32,190 bases of DNA from an uncultured Eubacteriales bacterium (GCA_900545815.1 URAM01000025.1:1-32190); one strand, 5' to 3'; counted from the first letter of the stretch, positions 8,290 through 18,163 are shown. Notes: generated from the sequence alone by a model not told the origin. A program made the numbers and translations.

Positions 8290-8351
8290 GTTACCGCCTC
8301 CCGTTTCCCTTAGGATTCCCCAGGGCGGGGCGGTTCATGTCTGGCAATCTC

Positions 8352-9248
<897 letters not shown>

Positions 9249-9286
9249 ATGTTACCTCGATACCGTTCCGGTGGAACGGGTTCTTT

Positions 9287-9777
9287 TTATCCTCTGGGCA
9301 CGCCCATTTCGTTCATGATGGCTTCTTCCCGTGCCCGCATCTGCCGTTTCTGCTGGCCCTCATCCATGTGGTCGTAGCCCAGCAGGTGCAGCACCGAGTG
9401 GACAGCCAGATAACCCAGCTCCCGCTGGATGCTGTGGCCATATTCCTCCGCCTGGGCTGTTGCCCGCTCTAAGGAGATGACCATATCCCCCAGGGGCAGC
9501 CGGTGGGTAGCTGGGTCTAGCAACCGCTCGTCCACCGGCGGCTGGCCGGCGGTCAGGTTGAACATGGGGAAGGAGAGCACGTCCGTGGGCGCATCCACCT
9601 GGCGTTGTTCCAGGTTGATGCGGTGGATGCCCTCATTGTCGGTGATGAGCACGTTGATTTCACAAGGCAAGGTCACCTGCTCCAATTCCAACGCCTTGGT
9701 GATGCACTGGCGCAAAAACGCCTCGTAGGGAAACGGGGCGTCCAGCTCTGATTCCAGCCAAATATCATGTTCTATCA

Positions 9778-9778
<1 letters not shown>
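9287..9778 (-). CDS. ybeY: Endoribonuclease YbeY (rRNA maturation factor)
   Basis: YbeY is a zinc-dependent endoribonuclease needed for 16S rRNA 3' maturation and ribosome quality control. The 163-residue protein contains the signature HSVLHLLGYDH (H-x3-H-x5-H) that binds zinc, and the TDVLSFPM segment typical of the family. Its start codon shares a base with the phoH stop (position 9778), so translation is coupled. The dgkA and cdd genes that often separate ybeY and era elsewhere are absent here; only a 38-base gap with a small hairpin remains. Confidence 0.95.
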
Positions 9779-10756
<978 letters not shown>

Positions 10757-10776
<20 letters not shown>

Positions 10777-12031
10777 GCGATTCATCTCCTGTGTCTTGGG
10801 CTTTTTTCGCTTCTTGTGCCTGCCCAGTCTCGCTCTCCCGTTCCAGCTCCACGGTTCTGCCAATTTCTTCATTGCAGGACGCCTGAAGGGTCACGGTGAG
10901 CACGCCGTCCCGTTCCGATGCCTTCCACTCCTTGGAGAGCACCTCTCCTTCCCCCACCACCGTTTGGATGTCCGCTTCCAGGCGCTGTTTCAGGTACGCC
11001 TGGGCACGCTCCTTGGAAAAGGTGGATTGGGTCACTTCACGGCTGGTGTAGGTGGTCTTAAGCCAGCTCAGGGGGAGTTTCAGGCCGCCGGGCAGGGTCA
11101 GCGGGTATTCTGCGTTTATTTTATCATAGTTGTCCAGGGAAATGCTACTCTTTCTATAAAAATTGATGCGCCGCCCCAGCACCCGCAGGGCGTACCGGTG
11201 CTGCATCGCCTCCACATCCCCCTTTCCGGCGGTTGTTAAGGGGATGGAACGCCGCAGCGTCCGCTCCGTCACCGCCCACACCTCGCCTGCCGCCCGCACC
11301 TGCTCGCTAGACAGGATGGCGTCCGAGTCGCCGGATTTGTGGGTGACCAGACCGGAGATGAGCACCTCCCCTTTCAGCACCGCGTCCCCGTTCTGCACCA
11401 TCTTCTTGCCTCGCTTGGCGCCAATCTCCAAAATCACCCCGTCCCGTTCCGCCACCACATCTGCCGGAATGGTCAGGTCTTCGATCTTGGGCTTCTTAGG
11501 CGACTCCCGCACCACCACCTCGGCACGGACGCCCTTGATGTTGATGGACAAAAACCCCACATCCTCCAGCTCCAACAGCGCTCGGTTCACCAGCTCCCGC
11601 TCGTTGACGGAAGGGCCGTAGCTGCCGATGCCGAAGCCCAGGCGGCTGAGGGTGGCGCAGATTTCCGATGTAGACACAGACTGGTTTCCGGTGACGTCAA
11701 TGACCAGAATGAACTGGGACAAGATCAGAGCGGCAGCGATGGAACAGGACAGCCCCATGAGCAGGGCGTAGCGCTTGCGGAAGCGCCCCATAAAGGCCGG
11801 CAATCCCTCCCGTCCCACCTCCGTCACCTGACACAAGCTCCGCTTGGCGGCCTCGACAGCACGGCGGCGATCCTGTCCCGCCAGGGTGATGCGGAGGGTG
11901 TGTTCGTCCGGCTGCTCCACCTGCCAGAAGGGCAGGTTCTCGGCGGCGCAGATGTTCAGAAATCGCTCCGGAAACGCCCCCGTCAGTTCCAAGCGCACAG
12001 TGCCCCGTATAAAATTCACGATCTTCTGCAT
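10757..12031 (-). CDS. yqfD: Sporulation protein YqfD
   Basis: YqfD is a conserved sporulation membrane protein in Bacilli and Clostridia, required at a mid-stage of spore formation in Bacillus; its biochemical role is unclear. The 424-residue product has a cytoplasmic N-terminal domain (about 1-85), one hydrophobic segment at about 88-110 (ALLMGLSCSIAAALILSQF), and a large extracytoplasmic part containing VTGNQSVSTSEI, AEVVVRES and a C-terminal TREVTQ-like region (YTSREVTQSTFSKE). The charged tail after residue 390 (E, S, Q, A, K) looks unstructured. It follows yqfC by 12 bases, matching the standard yqfC-yqfD pair. Confidence 0.93.
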
Positions 12032-12043
12032 GGCTCTCCTCCC

Positions 12044-12325
12044 TCACTCCAGCTGCACCGACCGGATGACCCCAGCCACCAGCAGGGCGTTGGCACTCAT
12101 GGACTGCAATTCCAGTTCGCTGCCTTGGATGCGCACCAGCAATTTGCCGCCGCTGACTACCACCTCATCCTCTCGATAGGATAAAATGCCCCGATGGTTC
12201 TCCATCTGTAACTGACCGTTCCCGATCAGCTCGATGCGGGGCAGCCCCGCCACAATATCCGCCGGCAGATCGAAGGTCTGCGCTGTTCTGGCTAAAAAAC
12301 CCAGCTTCTGTTTTTGCTCCGACAT
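12044..12325 (-). CDS. yqfC: Sporulation protein YqfC
   Basis: A 93-residue protein, the usual size for YqfC. The sequence shows DLPADIVAGLPRIELIGN, then ENHRGILSY and a repeated beta-like pattern ending in VRIQGSELELQSM, resembling the YqfC/YabP fold. In Bacillus the gene is under sigma-E and acts with yqfD. I set the start at ATG 12325 (MSEQKQ), because AGGGGGA lies 6 bases upstream; an ATG two codons earlier sits directly on that site. The region upstream to 12583 is shared with the divergent nrdD promoter. No convincing sigma-E promoter was found for yqfC. Confidence 0.88.
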   Translation of the reverse strand: MSEQKQKLGFLARTAQTFDLPADIVAGLPRIELIGNGQLQMENHRGILSYREDEVVVSGGKLLVRIQGSELELQSMSANALLVAGVIRSVQLE

Positions 12326-12430
12326 CTCCATTCCCCCTGTTTCCATTGGGAAGGTTCCAGGGCAATTCGTCCCCTGCTTCCCCCAGTTGCTCCCTTGTTG
12401 GGCACTTTTCCCCGCTGTTTGCACCCCTTA

Positions 12431-12477
12431 GTCCTAGATATTGGACTTGCAAAGTTTTTGAACACAACATCTTGCGT
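12431..12477 (+). promoter_or_regulatory. Pair of NrdR-box-like elements upstream of nrdD
   Basis: ACACAACATCTTGCGT at 12462-12477 matches the NrdR consensus ACACAATATATTGTGT at 13 of 16 positions. A weaker copy centred on ATATTG lies at 12431-12446, exactly 31 bases upstream, the three-helical-turn spacing usual for NrdR pairs. The strong box overlaps the -35 element of the nrdD promoter, consistent with repression. Consensus taken from memory. Confidence 0.55.
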
Positions 12478-12500
12478 TTTGTTCTTGCTTCTGCTATACT
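12472..12500 (+). promoter_or_regulatory. Promoter of nrdD-nrdG
   Basis: TTGCGT (12472-12477) and TATACT (12495-12500) are separated by 17 bases, about 84 bases upstream of the nrdD start. The -35 element lies in the NrdR-like box. Confidence 0.6.
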
Positions 12501-12521
12501 TATGCACACAAGCAAAACCCT

Positions 12522-12559
12522 ATGCGTCCGTCCCACCATCCCCGTCAGGCCGGACGCAT
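12522..12559 (+). other. Stem-loop in the nrdD 5' leader
   Basis: ATGCGTCCG (12522-12530) and CGGACGCAT (12551-12559) form a 9-bp perfect stem with a 20-base loop in the transcribed leader, ending 11 bases before the GGAGG ribosome binding site. There is no T-run, so it is not a terminator. It could stabilise the message or affect translation. Confidence 0.5.
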
Positions 12560-12583
12560 TGGAATGATATGGAGGTTTTCCCT

Positions 12584-14710
12584 GTGAAAGTAATCAAGCG
12601 AGACGGACACACGGTGGATTTTGACCGGATGAAGATCGTTGTCGCCATCCAGAAAGCCAACGCCGCTGTAGATCCGGAATACCGCATCGACCAAGAGCGC
12701 ATCGATGCCATCGCCGATGCAGTAGGCGCACTGCACCGGCCCCGTCTGTTGGTGGAGGACATCCAGGATATGGTGGAACGAAAGCTGATGGAGAGCGGCA
12801 AGTATGAGCTGTCCAAGGCGTACATCCTCTACCGCTACCTGCGCTCCCTGGCTCGGAAGCAGAACACCACGGATGAGTCCATCCTCAGCCTGCTCCACAA
12901 CACCAACAAGGAGATGGCGGAGGAGAACTCCAACAAGGACACCACCGTGGCTTCCACCCAGCGGGACTACATCGCCGGCATCGTCAGCCGAGATCTGACC
13001 CGCCGCATCCTGCTGCCGGAGAAGATCTCCAAGGCGCACGATGAGGGTCTGCTCCACTTCCACGATGCAGACTATTTCGTTCAGCCCATCTTCAACTGCT
13101 GTCTCATCAACATCAGCGATATGCTGGACAACGGCACCATGATGAACGGCAAGCTCATTGAAAGCCCCAAGAGCTTCCAGGTGGCCTGCACTGTCACCAC
13201 CCAGATCATCGCCTGCGTGGCCTCCAACCAGTACGGCGGCCAGAGCGTGGACATCAGCCACCTGGGCAAGTACCTGCGGCGGAGCAAGGAGAAGTTCCAG
13301 CGCAAAATTTTGGAGGCCGCCGGCGGGCAGCTGGACGAAACTTTGCTGCACAAGCTGGTGGACGAGCGTCTGCGCACCGAGCTGTCCAACGGTGTCCAGA
13401 CCATCCAGTACCAGATCAACACCCTCATGACCACTAACGGTCAGTCCCCCTTCGTCACCCTGTTCCTCTACATCCGAGACGATGACCCCTATGTGGAGGA
13501 GAACGCCATGATCGTGGAGGAGATCCTCCGCCAGCGTCTGGTGGGCATCAAGAACGAGAGCGGCGTCTACGTCACCCCCGCTTTCCCCAAGCTGGTCTAC
13601 GTCCTGGACGAGAACAACAACCTGACCGGCGGCCGGTTCGACTACCTGACCAAGCTGGCGGCCAAGTGCTCCGCCAAGCGGATGTATCCGGACTACATCT
13701 CCGCCAAGAAGATGCGGGAAAATTACGAGGGCAACGTGTTCTCCCCCATGGGCTGCCGGAGCTTCCTGGCGCCCTGGAAAGACGAAAACGGCAACTACAA
13801 GTTTGAAGGCCGCTTTAATCAGGGTGTCGTCTCCATCAACCTGCCCCAGATCGGCCTGGAAGTCCGAGGAGACATGGACAAGTTCTGGCCGGAGTTTGAC
13901 CGGCGGCTGGACGTGTGCTATGAAGCCCTTATGTGCCGCCACAACGCTTTGAAGGGCGTGAAATCCGATGTCAGCCCCATTCACTGGCAGTACGGCGCCC
14001 TGGCGCGGCTGAAGAAGGACGAGCCGATTGACAAGCTGCTCTACGGCGGCTACTCCACCCTCTCCCTGGGCTATATCGGTCTGTACGAGTTGACCTATCT
14101 CATGACGGGCAAGAGCCACACCACCGAGGAAGGGCAAGCCTTTGCCCTAGAGGTCATGAACCATCTGAATGAGACGGTGCTGCGCTGGCGGGCTGAGACC
14201 AACATCGGCTTCGCCCTGTATGGCACCCCCGCCGAGTCCCTGTGCTACAGTTTTGCCGAGATCGACCGGGAGCGGTATGGCACGGTGGAGAACGTCACGG
14301 ACAAGGGCTACTACACCAACTCCTACCATGTGGACGTGCGGGAGGACATCGACGCTTTTTCAAAGTTCCAGTTTGAGAGCCAGTTCCAATCCATCTCCAA
14401 GGGCGGCTGCATCAGCTATGTGGAAGTGCCCAACATGAGCAACAACCTGACCGCCCTGGAGGATGTGATCCACTTCATCTATGACAACATCCAGTATGCC
14501 GAATTCAACACCAAGAGCGACTACTGTCAGGTGTGCGGCTACGAGGGCGAAATCCGCATCAACGACAACCTGGAATGGGAGTGTCCTGTCTGCGGCAACC
14601 GAGATCAGCGGAAGATGAACGTGGTGCGCCGCACCTGTGGTTACTTGGGTGAAAATTATTGGAACGTAGGCAAAACCAAGGAGATCCGTTCCAGAGTCAT
14701 GCACCTATAA
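12584..14710 (+). CDS. nrdD: Anaerobic ribonucleoside-triphosphate reductase (class III)
   Basis: NrdD reduces ribonucleoside triphosphates to deoxyribonucleotides under anoxic conditions using a glycyl radical installed by NrdG. The 708-residue protein starts MKVIKRDGHTVDFD with an N-terminal ATP-cone allosteric domain (about 1-95), followed by the ten-stranded barrel. It ends with a zinc site (CQVCGYEG...ECPVCGN) and the glycyl-radical motif RTCGYLG (Gly about 686). I chose the GTG at 12584 because GGAGG lies 8 bases upstream and the product then starts like other NrdD proteins; an in-frame ATG at 12569 overlaps the ribosome binding site itself. It is followed by nrdG and probably controlled by NrdR. 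Confidence 0.95.
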   Translation: MKVIKRDGHTVDFDRMKIVVAIQKANAAVDPEYRIDQERIDAIADAVGALHRPRLLVEDIQDMVERKLMESGKYELSKAYILYRYLRSLARKQNTTDESILSLLHNTNKEMAEENSNKDTTVASTQRDYIAGIVSRDLTRRILLPEKISKAHDEGLLHFHDADYFVQPIFNCCLINISDMLDNGTMMNGKLIESPKSFQVACTVTTQIIACVASNQYGGQSVDISHLGKYLRRSKEKFQRKILEAAGGQLDETLLHKLVDERLRTELSNGVQTIQYQINTLMTTNGQSPFVTLFLYIRDDDPYVEENAMIVEEILRQRLVGIKNESGVYVTPAFPKLVYVLDENNNLTGGRFDYLTKLAAKCSAKRMYPDYISAKKMRENYEGNVFSPMGCRSFLAPWKDENGNYKFEGRFNQGVVSINLPQIGLEVRGDMDKFWPEFDRRLDVCYEALMCRHNALKGVKSDVSPIHWQYGALARLKKDEPIDKLLYGGYSTLSLGYIGLYELTYLMTGKSHTTEEGQAFALEVMNHLNETVLRWRAETNIGFALYGTPAESLCYSFAEIDRERYGTVENVTDKGYYTNSYHVDVREDIDAFSKFQFESQFQSISKGGCISYVEVPNMSNNLTALEDVIHFIYDNIQYAEFNTKSDYCQVCGYEGEIRINDNLEWECPVCGNRDQRKMNVVRRTCGYLGENYWNVGKTKEIRSRVMHL

Positions 14711-14734
14711 GACAGGAAGGAGGAGACTTGTATT

Positions 14735-15268
14735 ATGAACTACGCCGCCATCAAAAAGCACGACATCGCCAACGGCCCCGGCGTTCGTGTCTCCCTCTTT
14801 GTCTCTGGGTGTACGCACCACTGTGAGGGCTGCTTCAATCCGGAGACTTGGGATTTCCAATATGGCACCCCATACACAGCAGAGACGGAATTGGAGATCC
14901 TGGAAGCGTTGGAGCCTGACTACATCCGTGGCCTGTCCCTGCTGGGGGGCGAACCGCTGGAGCCGGAACATCAGGCGGCGCTGCTGCCCCTGCTGCGGCG
15001 CTTTTCCCGACTGTATCCGGACAAGACCATCTGGTGCTACACCGGCTACGACTTTGAGTTGGATCTGCTGACCGGCCGTGTAGGCGACTGGTCGGTGACC
15101 CAGGAATTTTTGTCCTATCTGAACGTCCTGGTGGACGGCCCCTTTATCCTGAAAGAAAAGGACATCACCCTCCGCTTTCGGGGCAGCCGGAACCAGCGGG
15201 TCATTGACGTTCCCAAGTCCCTCATCACCGACCAGGTGGTGTGGTGGGAGGACGAATTCGGTATCTGA
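14735..15268 (+). CDS. nrdG: Anaerobic ribonucleotide reductase activating protein (radical SAM)
   Basis: NrdG is the radical S-adenosylmethionine enzyme that abstracts a hydrogen from the catalytic glycine of NrdD. The 177-residue protein carries the cluster motif CTHHCEGC at about residues 26-33 (CxxxCxxC). It also has the SAM-binding LLGGEPLEPEH segment, FVSGC just before the motif and a VLVDGPF block near the C-terminus. It starts 24 bases after nrdD with a GGAGGAG ribosome binding site, so the two form one operon. Confidence 0.96.
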   Translation: MNYAAIKKHDIANGPGVRVSLFVSGCTHHCEGCFNPETWDFQYGTPYTAETELEILEALEPDYIRGLSLLGGEPLEPEHQAALLPLLRRFSRLYPDKTIWCYTGYDFELDLLTGRVGDWSVTQEFLSYLNVLVDGPFILKEKDITLRFRGSRNQRVIDVPKSLITDQVVWWEDEFGI

Positions 15269-15283
15269 GATTTCGACAAAATG

Positions 15284-15350
15284 CCGGTAGGTTCTCCGCC
15301 TGTTTTACAGGCGGAGCCTACGCTACCAAATGTGCCCCCGGCACATTTGG
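15284..15350. repeat. Two adjacent long perfect hairpins after nrdG
   Basis: CTCCGCCTG-TTTTA-CAGGCGGAG (15294-15316) has outer flanks TAGG/CCTA that extend the stem. It is followed by CCAAATGTGCC-CCC-GGCACATTTGG (15326-15350), an 11-bp stem with a 3-base loop. Neither is followed by a clear T-run, so they look like palindromic interspersed elements or message-stabilising structures more than terminators. Confidence 0.5.
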
Positions 15351-15404
15351 CTTAACGCTGCGGCACTTACCCGTCTGAGAAGTATTTTTCCCAACGTACA
15401 CGCC

Positions 15405-15448
15405 GCCGGAAAAAATAGATTGCAATTTATTCCGGCATCCTGCCGGAA
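15405..15448. repeat. Three-part complementary repeat allowing two alternative hairpins
   Basis: GCCGGAA (15405-15411), TTCCGGC (15430-15436) and GCCGGAA (15442-15448) occur in series. The middle copy can pair with either neighbour, giving mutually exclusive stems with an 18-base or 5-base loop. Confidence 0.45.
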
Positions 15449-15470
15449 CTCTGCGAGGCTTTTCATGCAG

Positions 15471-15500
15471 ACAGCGTACACGTTTCGTGTACGCTGTTTT
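15471..15500 (+). terminator. Probable terminator of the nrdDG operon
   Basis: ACAGCGTACAC-GTTTC-GTGTACGCTGT (15471-15497) is an 11-bp perfect stem followed by TTTTCAT. It lies 200 bases downstream of nrdG and 50 bases upstream of ylbJ. The T-run is short. Confidence 0.5.
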
Positions 15501-15527
15501 CATATCTGTTCACCCTTCACATATGTT
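15500..15527 (+). promoter_or_regulatory. Sigma-E-like promoter upstream of ylbJ
   Basis: TCATATC (15500-15506) and CATATGTT (15520-15527) are separated by 13 bases. They resemble the sigma-E elements kmATATT and CATACAmT (6 of 7 and 5 of 8 matches). ylbJ is a sigma-E gene in Bacillus, which supports the reading, but the match is imperfect. Confidence 0.35.
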
Positions 15528-15547
15528 TAACGTGAGGTGAACTGCTC

Positions 15548-16675
15548 ATGTTACTACGTCGATTCTCCCGCTCACTGACCTGGGCGCTGCCCCTGGCCCT
15601 CTGCGCTGGGCTGCTGCTCCAACCAGACGCCGCCGCCCAGGCGGCCAAGAACGGGCTGCTGCTGTGCGGGAACCTGATCGTGCCCGCCCTGTTCCCCTTC
15701 TTCATTCTTTCCTCCCTCCTAGTCTCCACTGGCGGTGCTGCTCGATTCGGACGGCTGCTGTCTGGGGTCATGGGAATCTGGTTCCACCAGCCTGGCGCCA
15801 GCGCTTCTGCGCTGGTGCTGGGGTTTTTGGGGGGCTACCCAGTGGGAGCCAAGACGGTATGTACCCTGTACGAGGAAAAGCTGTGCGACCGCACCCAAGC
15901 AGAGCATCTCCTCCTGTTCTGCAACAACGCCGGCCCTGCCTTCATTCTGGGCGCTGCCGGCAGCGCCGTCTTTCACAGCGCCGCCATAGGTTTCCTGCTC
16001 CTGGCCATCCAGATTTTCTCCGCCCTCCTGGTGGGCGTTCTCTTTCGTCCCGCCCGTGGGGACCCCGCCCCAACGCAAGCCCCCACCAATGCTCTGCGCC
16101 CCTTCAGCCGCTGTCTCACCGAGTCCGTCCAACAGGCGGCCAGCGCCACGGTGAACGTGTGCGCCTTTGTCATCTTTTTCAACGTGGTGCTGCGCCTGCT
16201 GGACTGCTGCGGCCTGTTCGGCCTGTGCCGCAGGCTGCTGGCGTTCTGCCACTGTCCGGACGCCTGGCAACTGCCCCTTTTGTCCGGCGTCCTGGAGCTG
16301 TCCAACGGGGTGGCGCTGCTGTCTGGTACGGTGGATGGCCTCATCCCCGCCGCCTTCCTGCTCAGCTGGGGCGGCTGTTCCGTCCACTGTCAGACCCTGA
16401 CCTGTTTGACCCAGCATGACTTGAACCTGCGTCCTTATTTTCTGGGCAAGCTGTTTCAGGGCTGCGTCTCCGCTGCCCTGGCCTGTCTGGCGCTGCGCTT
16501 TCTCCCCCTGGCGCAGCGGACGCTGAATCCCACCCAGCTGCCCCTAGAACAGCCGCTGACTGGCGCCTTCGGCGTGCCGCTGGCCGTGTCCTGCTGGCTG
16601 GTGCTGGGGATGTGGGCACTGGACAGATGGTTTTCGGGAAAAAGCACTGGAAAAAGACAGAAAAAGCGAGTATAA
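15548..16675 (+). CDS. ylbJ: Sporulation integral membrane protein YlbJ
   Basis: A 375-residue polytopic membrane protein with about eight hydrophobic segments. Recognisable family features are NLIVPALFPFFILSSLLV near residue 45, GFLGGYPVGAKT near residue 95, and LLLFCNNAGPAFILGA near residue 125; these belong to the nucleoside-recognition/Gate domain seen in YlbJ and SpoVM-type transporters. In Bacillus, YlbJ is made in the mother cell and is needed for heat-resistant spores. The start is supported by GAGGTGA 7 bases upstream. It has a sigma-E-like upstream element and is followed by a small Cys-containing gene 35 bases later. Confidence 0.85.
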   Translation: MLLRRFSRSLTWALPLALCAGLLLQPDAAAQAAKNGLLLCGNLIVPALFPFFILSSLLVSTGGAARFGRLLSGVMGIWFHQPGASASALVLGFLGGYPVGAKTVCTLYEEKLCDRTQAEHLLLFCNNAGPAFILGAAGSAVFHSAAIGFLLLAIQIFSALLVGVLFRPARGDPAPTQAPTNALRPFSRCLTESVQQAASATVNVCAFVIFFNVVLRLLDCCGLFGLCRRLLAFCHCPDAWQLPLLSGVLELSNGVALLSGTVDGLIPAAFLLSWGGCSVHCQTLTCLTQHDLNLRPYFLGKLFQGCVSAALACLALRFLPLAQRTLNPTQLPLEQPLTGAFGVPLAVSCWLVLGMWALDRWFSGKSTGKRQKKRV

Positions 16676-16710
16676 TAAGCGGTATCATGGATAGAAATTG
16701 AGGGATCATT

Positions 16711-16920
16711 ATGCTGTTCCGAAAGGATATCGACCCCCGCTGCGCCTATTGCCAGCACGGGAATGAATTGGACGAAGATCGAGTGCTCTGCCCCAAAAAG
16801 GGCGTTGTCTCCCCCAGTGACCACTGCCGGTCGTTCCAGTACGACCCCCTCCGGCGGAAGCCGCCGGAGATGGCGCAGTTGGATTTCTCCAAGCTGAGTC
16901 AGAAAGATTTCAACTTATAA
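16711..16920 (+). CDS. Small four-cysteine protein, function unknown
   Basis: A 69-residue protein beginning MLFRKDIDPRCAYCQHG. Cysteines at 11, 14, 27 and 39 (CxxC-x12-C-x11-C) could bind a metal such as zinc. The C-terminal half (RSFQYDPLRRKPPEM...DFSKLSQKDFNL) is polar and probably ends in a helix. I recall similar short CAYC...VLCPKKG proteins as conserved hypotheticals in Clostridia but know no function. The GAGGG site 7 bases before ATG is good, and it lies 35 bases behind ylbJ, so it may be co-expressed. A bidirectional terminator follows immediately. Confidence 0.75.
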   Translation: MLFRKDIDPRCAYCQHGNELDEDRVLCPKKGVVSPSDHCRSFQYDPLRRKPPEMAQLDFSKLSQKDFNL

Positions 16921-16925
16921 ATGCG

Positions 16926-16960
16926 AAAAAAAGATTGCATGGTCGCCCATGCAATCTTTT
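16926..16960. terminator. Bidirectional terminator
   Basis: An AAAGATTGCATGG...CCATGCAATCTTT stem with a 4-base loop (about 16930-16959) is flanked by A-runs on the left and T-runs on the right. It can end both the rightward small Cys gene and the leftward DUF378 gene. Confidence 0.75.
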
Positions 16961-16962
16961 CA

Positions 16963-17178
16963 TCAGTGTGCCGTCTCCGCCCGCACCGGATCCTCGTCCC
17001 GGAAGAGCAGGGAGATGCACCACAGAGCAGCCAGACCCACCAGTGCGTAGATGATCCGGCTGACCACACTGGTGGAGCCGCCGCAGAGAAAGGCCACCAG
17101 GTCGAACTGGAAGAACCCGATCAGCCCCCAGTTGATCCCGCCGATGACGGTCAGGATCAGCGCGATTTTATCAAACAT
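16963..17178 (-). CDS. DUF378 family small membrane protein
   Basis: A 71-residue protein with two hydrophobic segments (about residues 5-30 and 38-60). It carries the DUF378 hallmarks: ALILTVIGGINWGLIGFFQFDLVA near the N-terminus, then RIIYALVGLAALWC. The C-terminus is charged and presumably cytoplasmic. Function of the family is unknown. A strong GGGAGG site precedes the ATG at 17178. It is a single gene between two terminators. Confidence 0.88.
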   Translation of the reverse strand: MFDKIALILTVIGGINWGLIGFFQFDLVAFLCGGSTSVVSRIIYALVGLAALWCISLLFRDEDPVRAETAH

Positions 17179-17305
17179 AGGAAAAACCTCCCTTTGAACT
17201 CACAAAACCCGGCATAATCAGGCATCATTCCGTGTTTTGTGCTTTTACTTTGTCCAAACGGGAGAAAACTATGACTGCAAGTATTTTCCGCTCATCAGAA
17301 CCAGC

Positions 17306-17353
17306 GCAGCGTTCCATCCTATTGACGATAGGATGGAACGCTGCATTCTTTTT
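17306..17353 (+). terminator. 17-bp hairpin terminator, T-run on the plus strand
   Basis: GCAGCGTTCCATCCTAT (17306-17322) and its perfect complement (17328-17344) enclose TGACG and are followed by ATTCTTTTTTATTT on the plus strand. No plus-strand gene is recognised just upstream. On the minus strand the hairpin follows the deacetylase stop but lacks a T-run. Confidence 0.6.
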
Positions 17354-18132
17354 TATTTGGAATCTTTTTCCGCCCCCTTGGGACACTGCATCCCGTTGTT
17401 GTCGATGGTGTATTCCCCTTGATACACCAGCTCGGACACGGTGCAGAGGGTGTAGCCGTCCTTTTGCAGCGCTTCGATGATACCAGGCAGCGCCTCCGGC
17501 GTGTGGATAGCAGCGTTGTGGAACAGGATGATGCTGCCGGGGATCACGTTCTTCATCACCCGCTGGGTGATCTCCGGTGCGGTGAGCTCCTTCCAGTCCA
17601 AGCTGTCCACGTTCCACTGGATGGGCTCCATGCCAATGGAGCGGATGGTGCGGATGGCGTTGTTGTCGTAGTCGCCATAGGGGCAGCGGTGGAATTTGGG
17701 GGCAGTGCCGGTGATGGCCTCGATCTTGCGGTTGCAGTCCTCCAGCTCCTGCCGGATCTGCTCGCTGCTGCACTGGGGCAGATGTGGGTGAGTGCTGGAG
17801 TGGTTTTCGATCTCGTGACCGGCATCGGAGAGCGCCTTCACCGACTCCGGATATTTGTCCACCCACTGCCCCACCAAAAAGAAGGTGGCTTTCACGTCAT
17901 AGCGACCCAAAATCTCGATCAGCTCCTCCGTGTCCTCGTTGCCCCAGGCGGCATCGAAGGTCAATGCCGCCCGCTTTTCCCCGTTGTCCTGGACGTAGTA
18001 GATGGGCAGCGCTCGCTCGGTGGCGGCGGCGCCCACGGCGGCGGGATTGCTGACCACGCCGAACATGGCGATGGCCGCAGCGGCGCAGCCTGCCACCATG
18101 AGCCAGCGGCGGCGAAACACAACCATTTTCAT
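17353..18132 (-). CDS. Polysaccharide deacetylase, PdaB-like (NodB domain)
   Basis: A 259-residue secreted or membrane-anchored protein with a basic N-terminus and a hydrophobic stretch (RRRWLMVAGCAAAAIAMFGVV), then a NodB homology domain. Motifs are LTFDAAWG (motif 1), HSSTHPHL (metal-binding H-x3-H), RCPYGDYDN (RxPYG), VDSLDWK and ILFHNAAIHT (catalytic-base region). The second aspartate of TFDD is alanine, which I recall as usual in the clostridial FDAAWG group. Such enzymes deacetylate GlcNAc or MurNAc in peptidoglycan; PdaB of Bacillus acts in spore cortex formation. I chose ATG 18132, 10 bases from GGGAGG; a TTG at 18138 is an alternative. A sigma-E-like promoter lies upstream. Confidence 0.85.
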   Translation of the reverse strand: MKMVVFRRRWLMVAGCAAAAIAMFGVVSNPAAVGAAATERALPIYYVQDNGEKRAALTFDAAWGNEDTEELIEILGRYDVKATFFLVGQWVDKYPESVKALSDAGHEIENHSSTHPHLPQCSSEQIRQELEDCNRKIEAITGTAPKFHRCPYGDYDNNAIRTIRSIGMEPIQWNVDSLDWKELTAPEITQRVMKNVIPGSIILFHNAAIHTPEALPGIIEALQKDGYTLCTVSELVYQGEYTIDNNGMQCPKGAEKDSK

Positions 18133-18163
18133 AACCAATGAACCTCCCTATCTCGATTGGTAC

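Noticed and set aside
9249..9286. CCGTTCC-GGT-GGAACGG hairpin between ybeY and era, with a T-run on the plus strand.
   Set aside because: The T-run is on the wrong strand for the leftward operon and there is no plus-strand gene to end; probably a chance structure or mild mRNA processing signal.
12545..14137. A 530-codon minus-strand open frame antisense to nrdD.
   Set aside because: No ribosome binding site or family motif; nrdD on the other strand is unmistakable.
15272..15278. TTCGACA (0A-box match) just after nrdG.
   Set aside because: A 7-base motif is expected a few times by chance in this length, and it is not in a promoter position.
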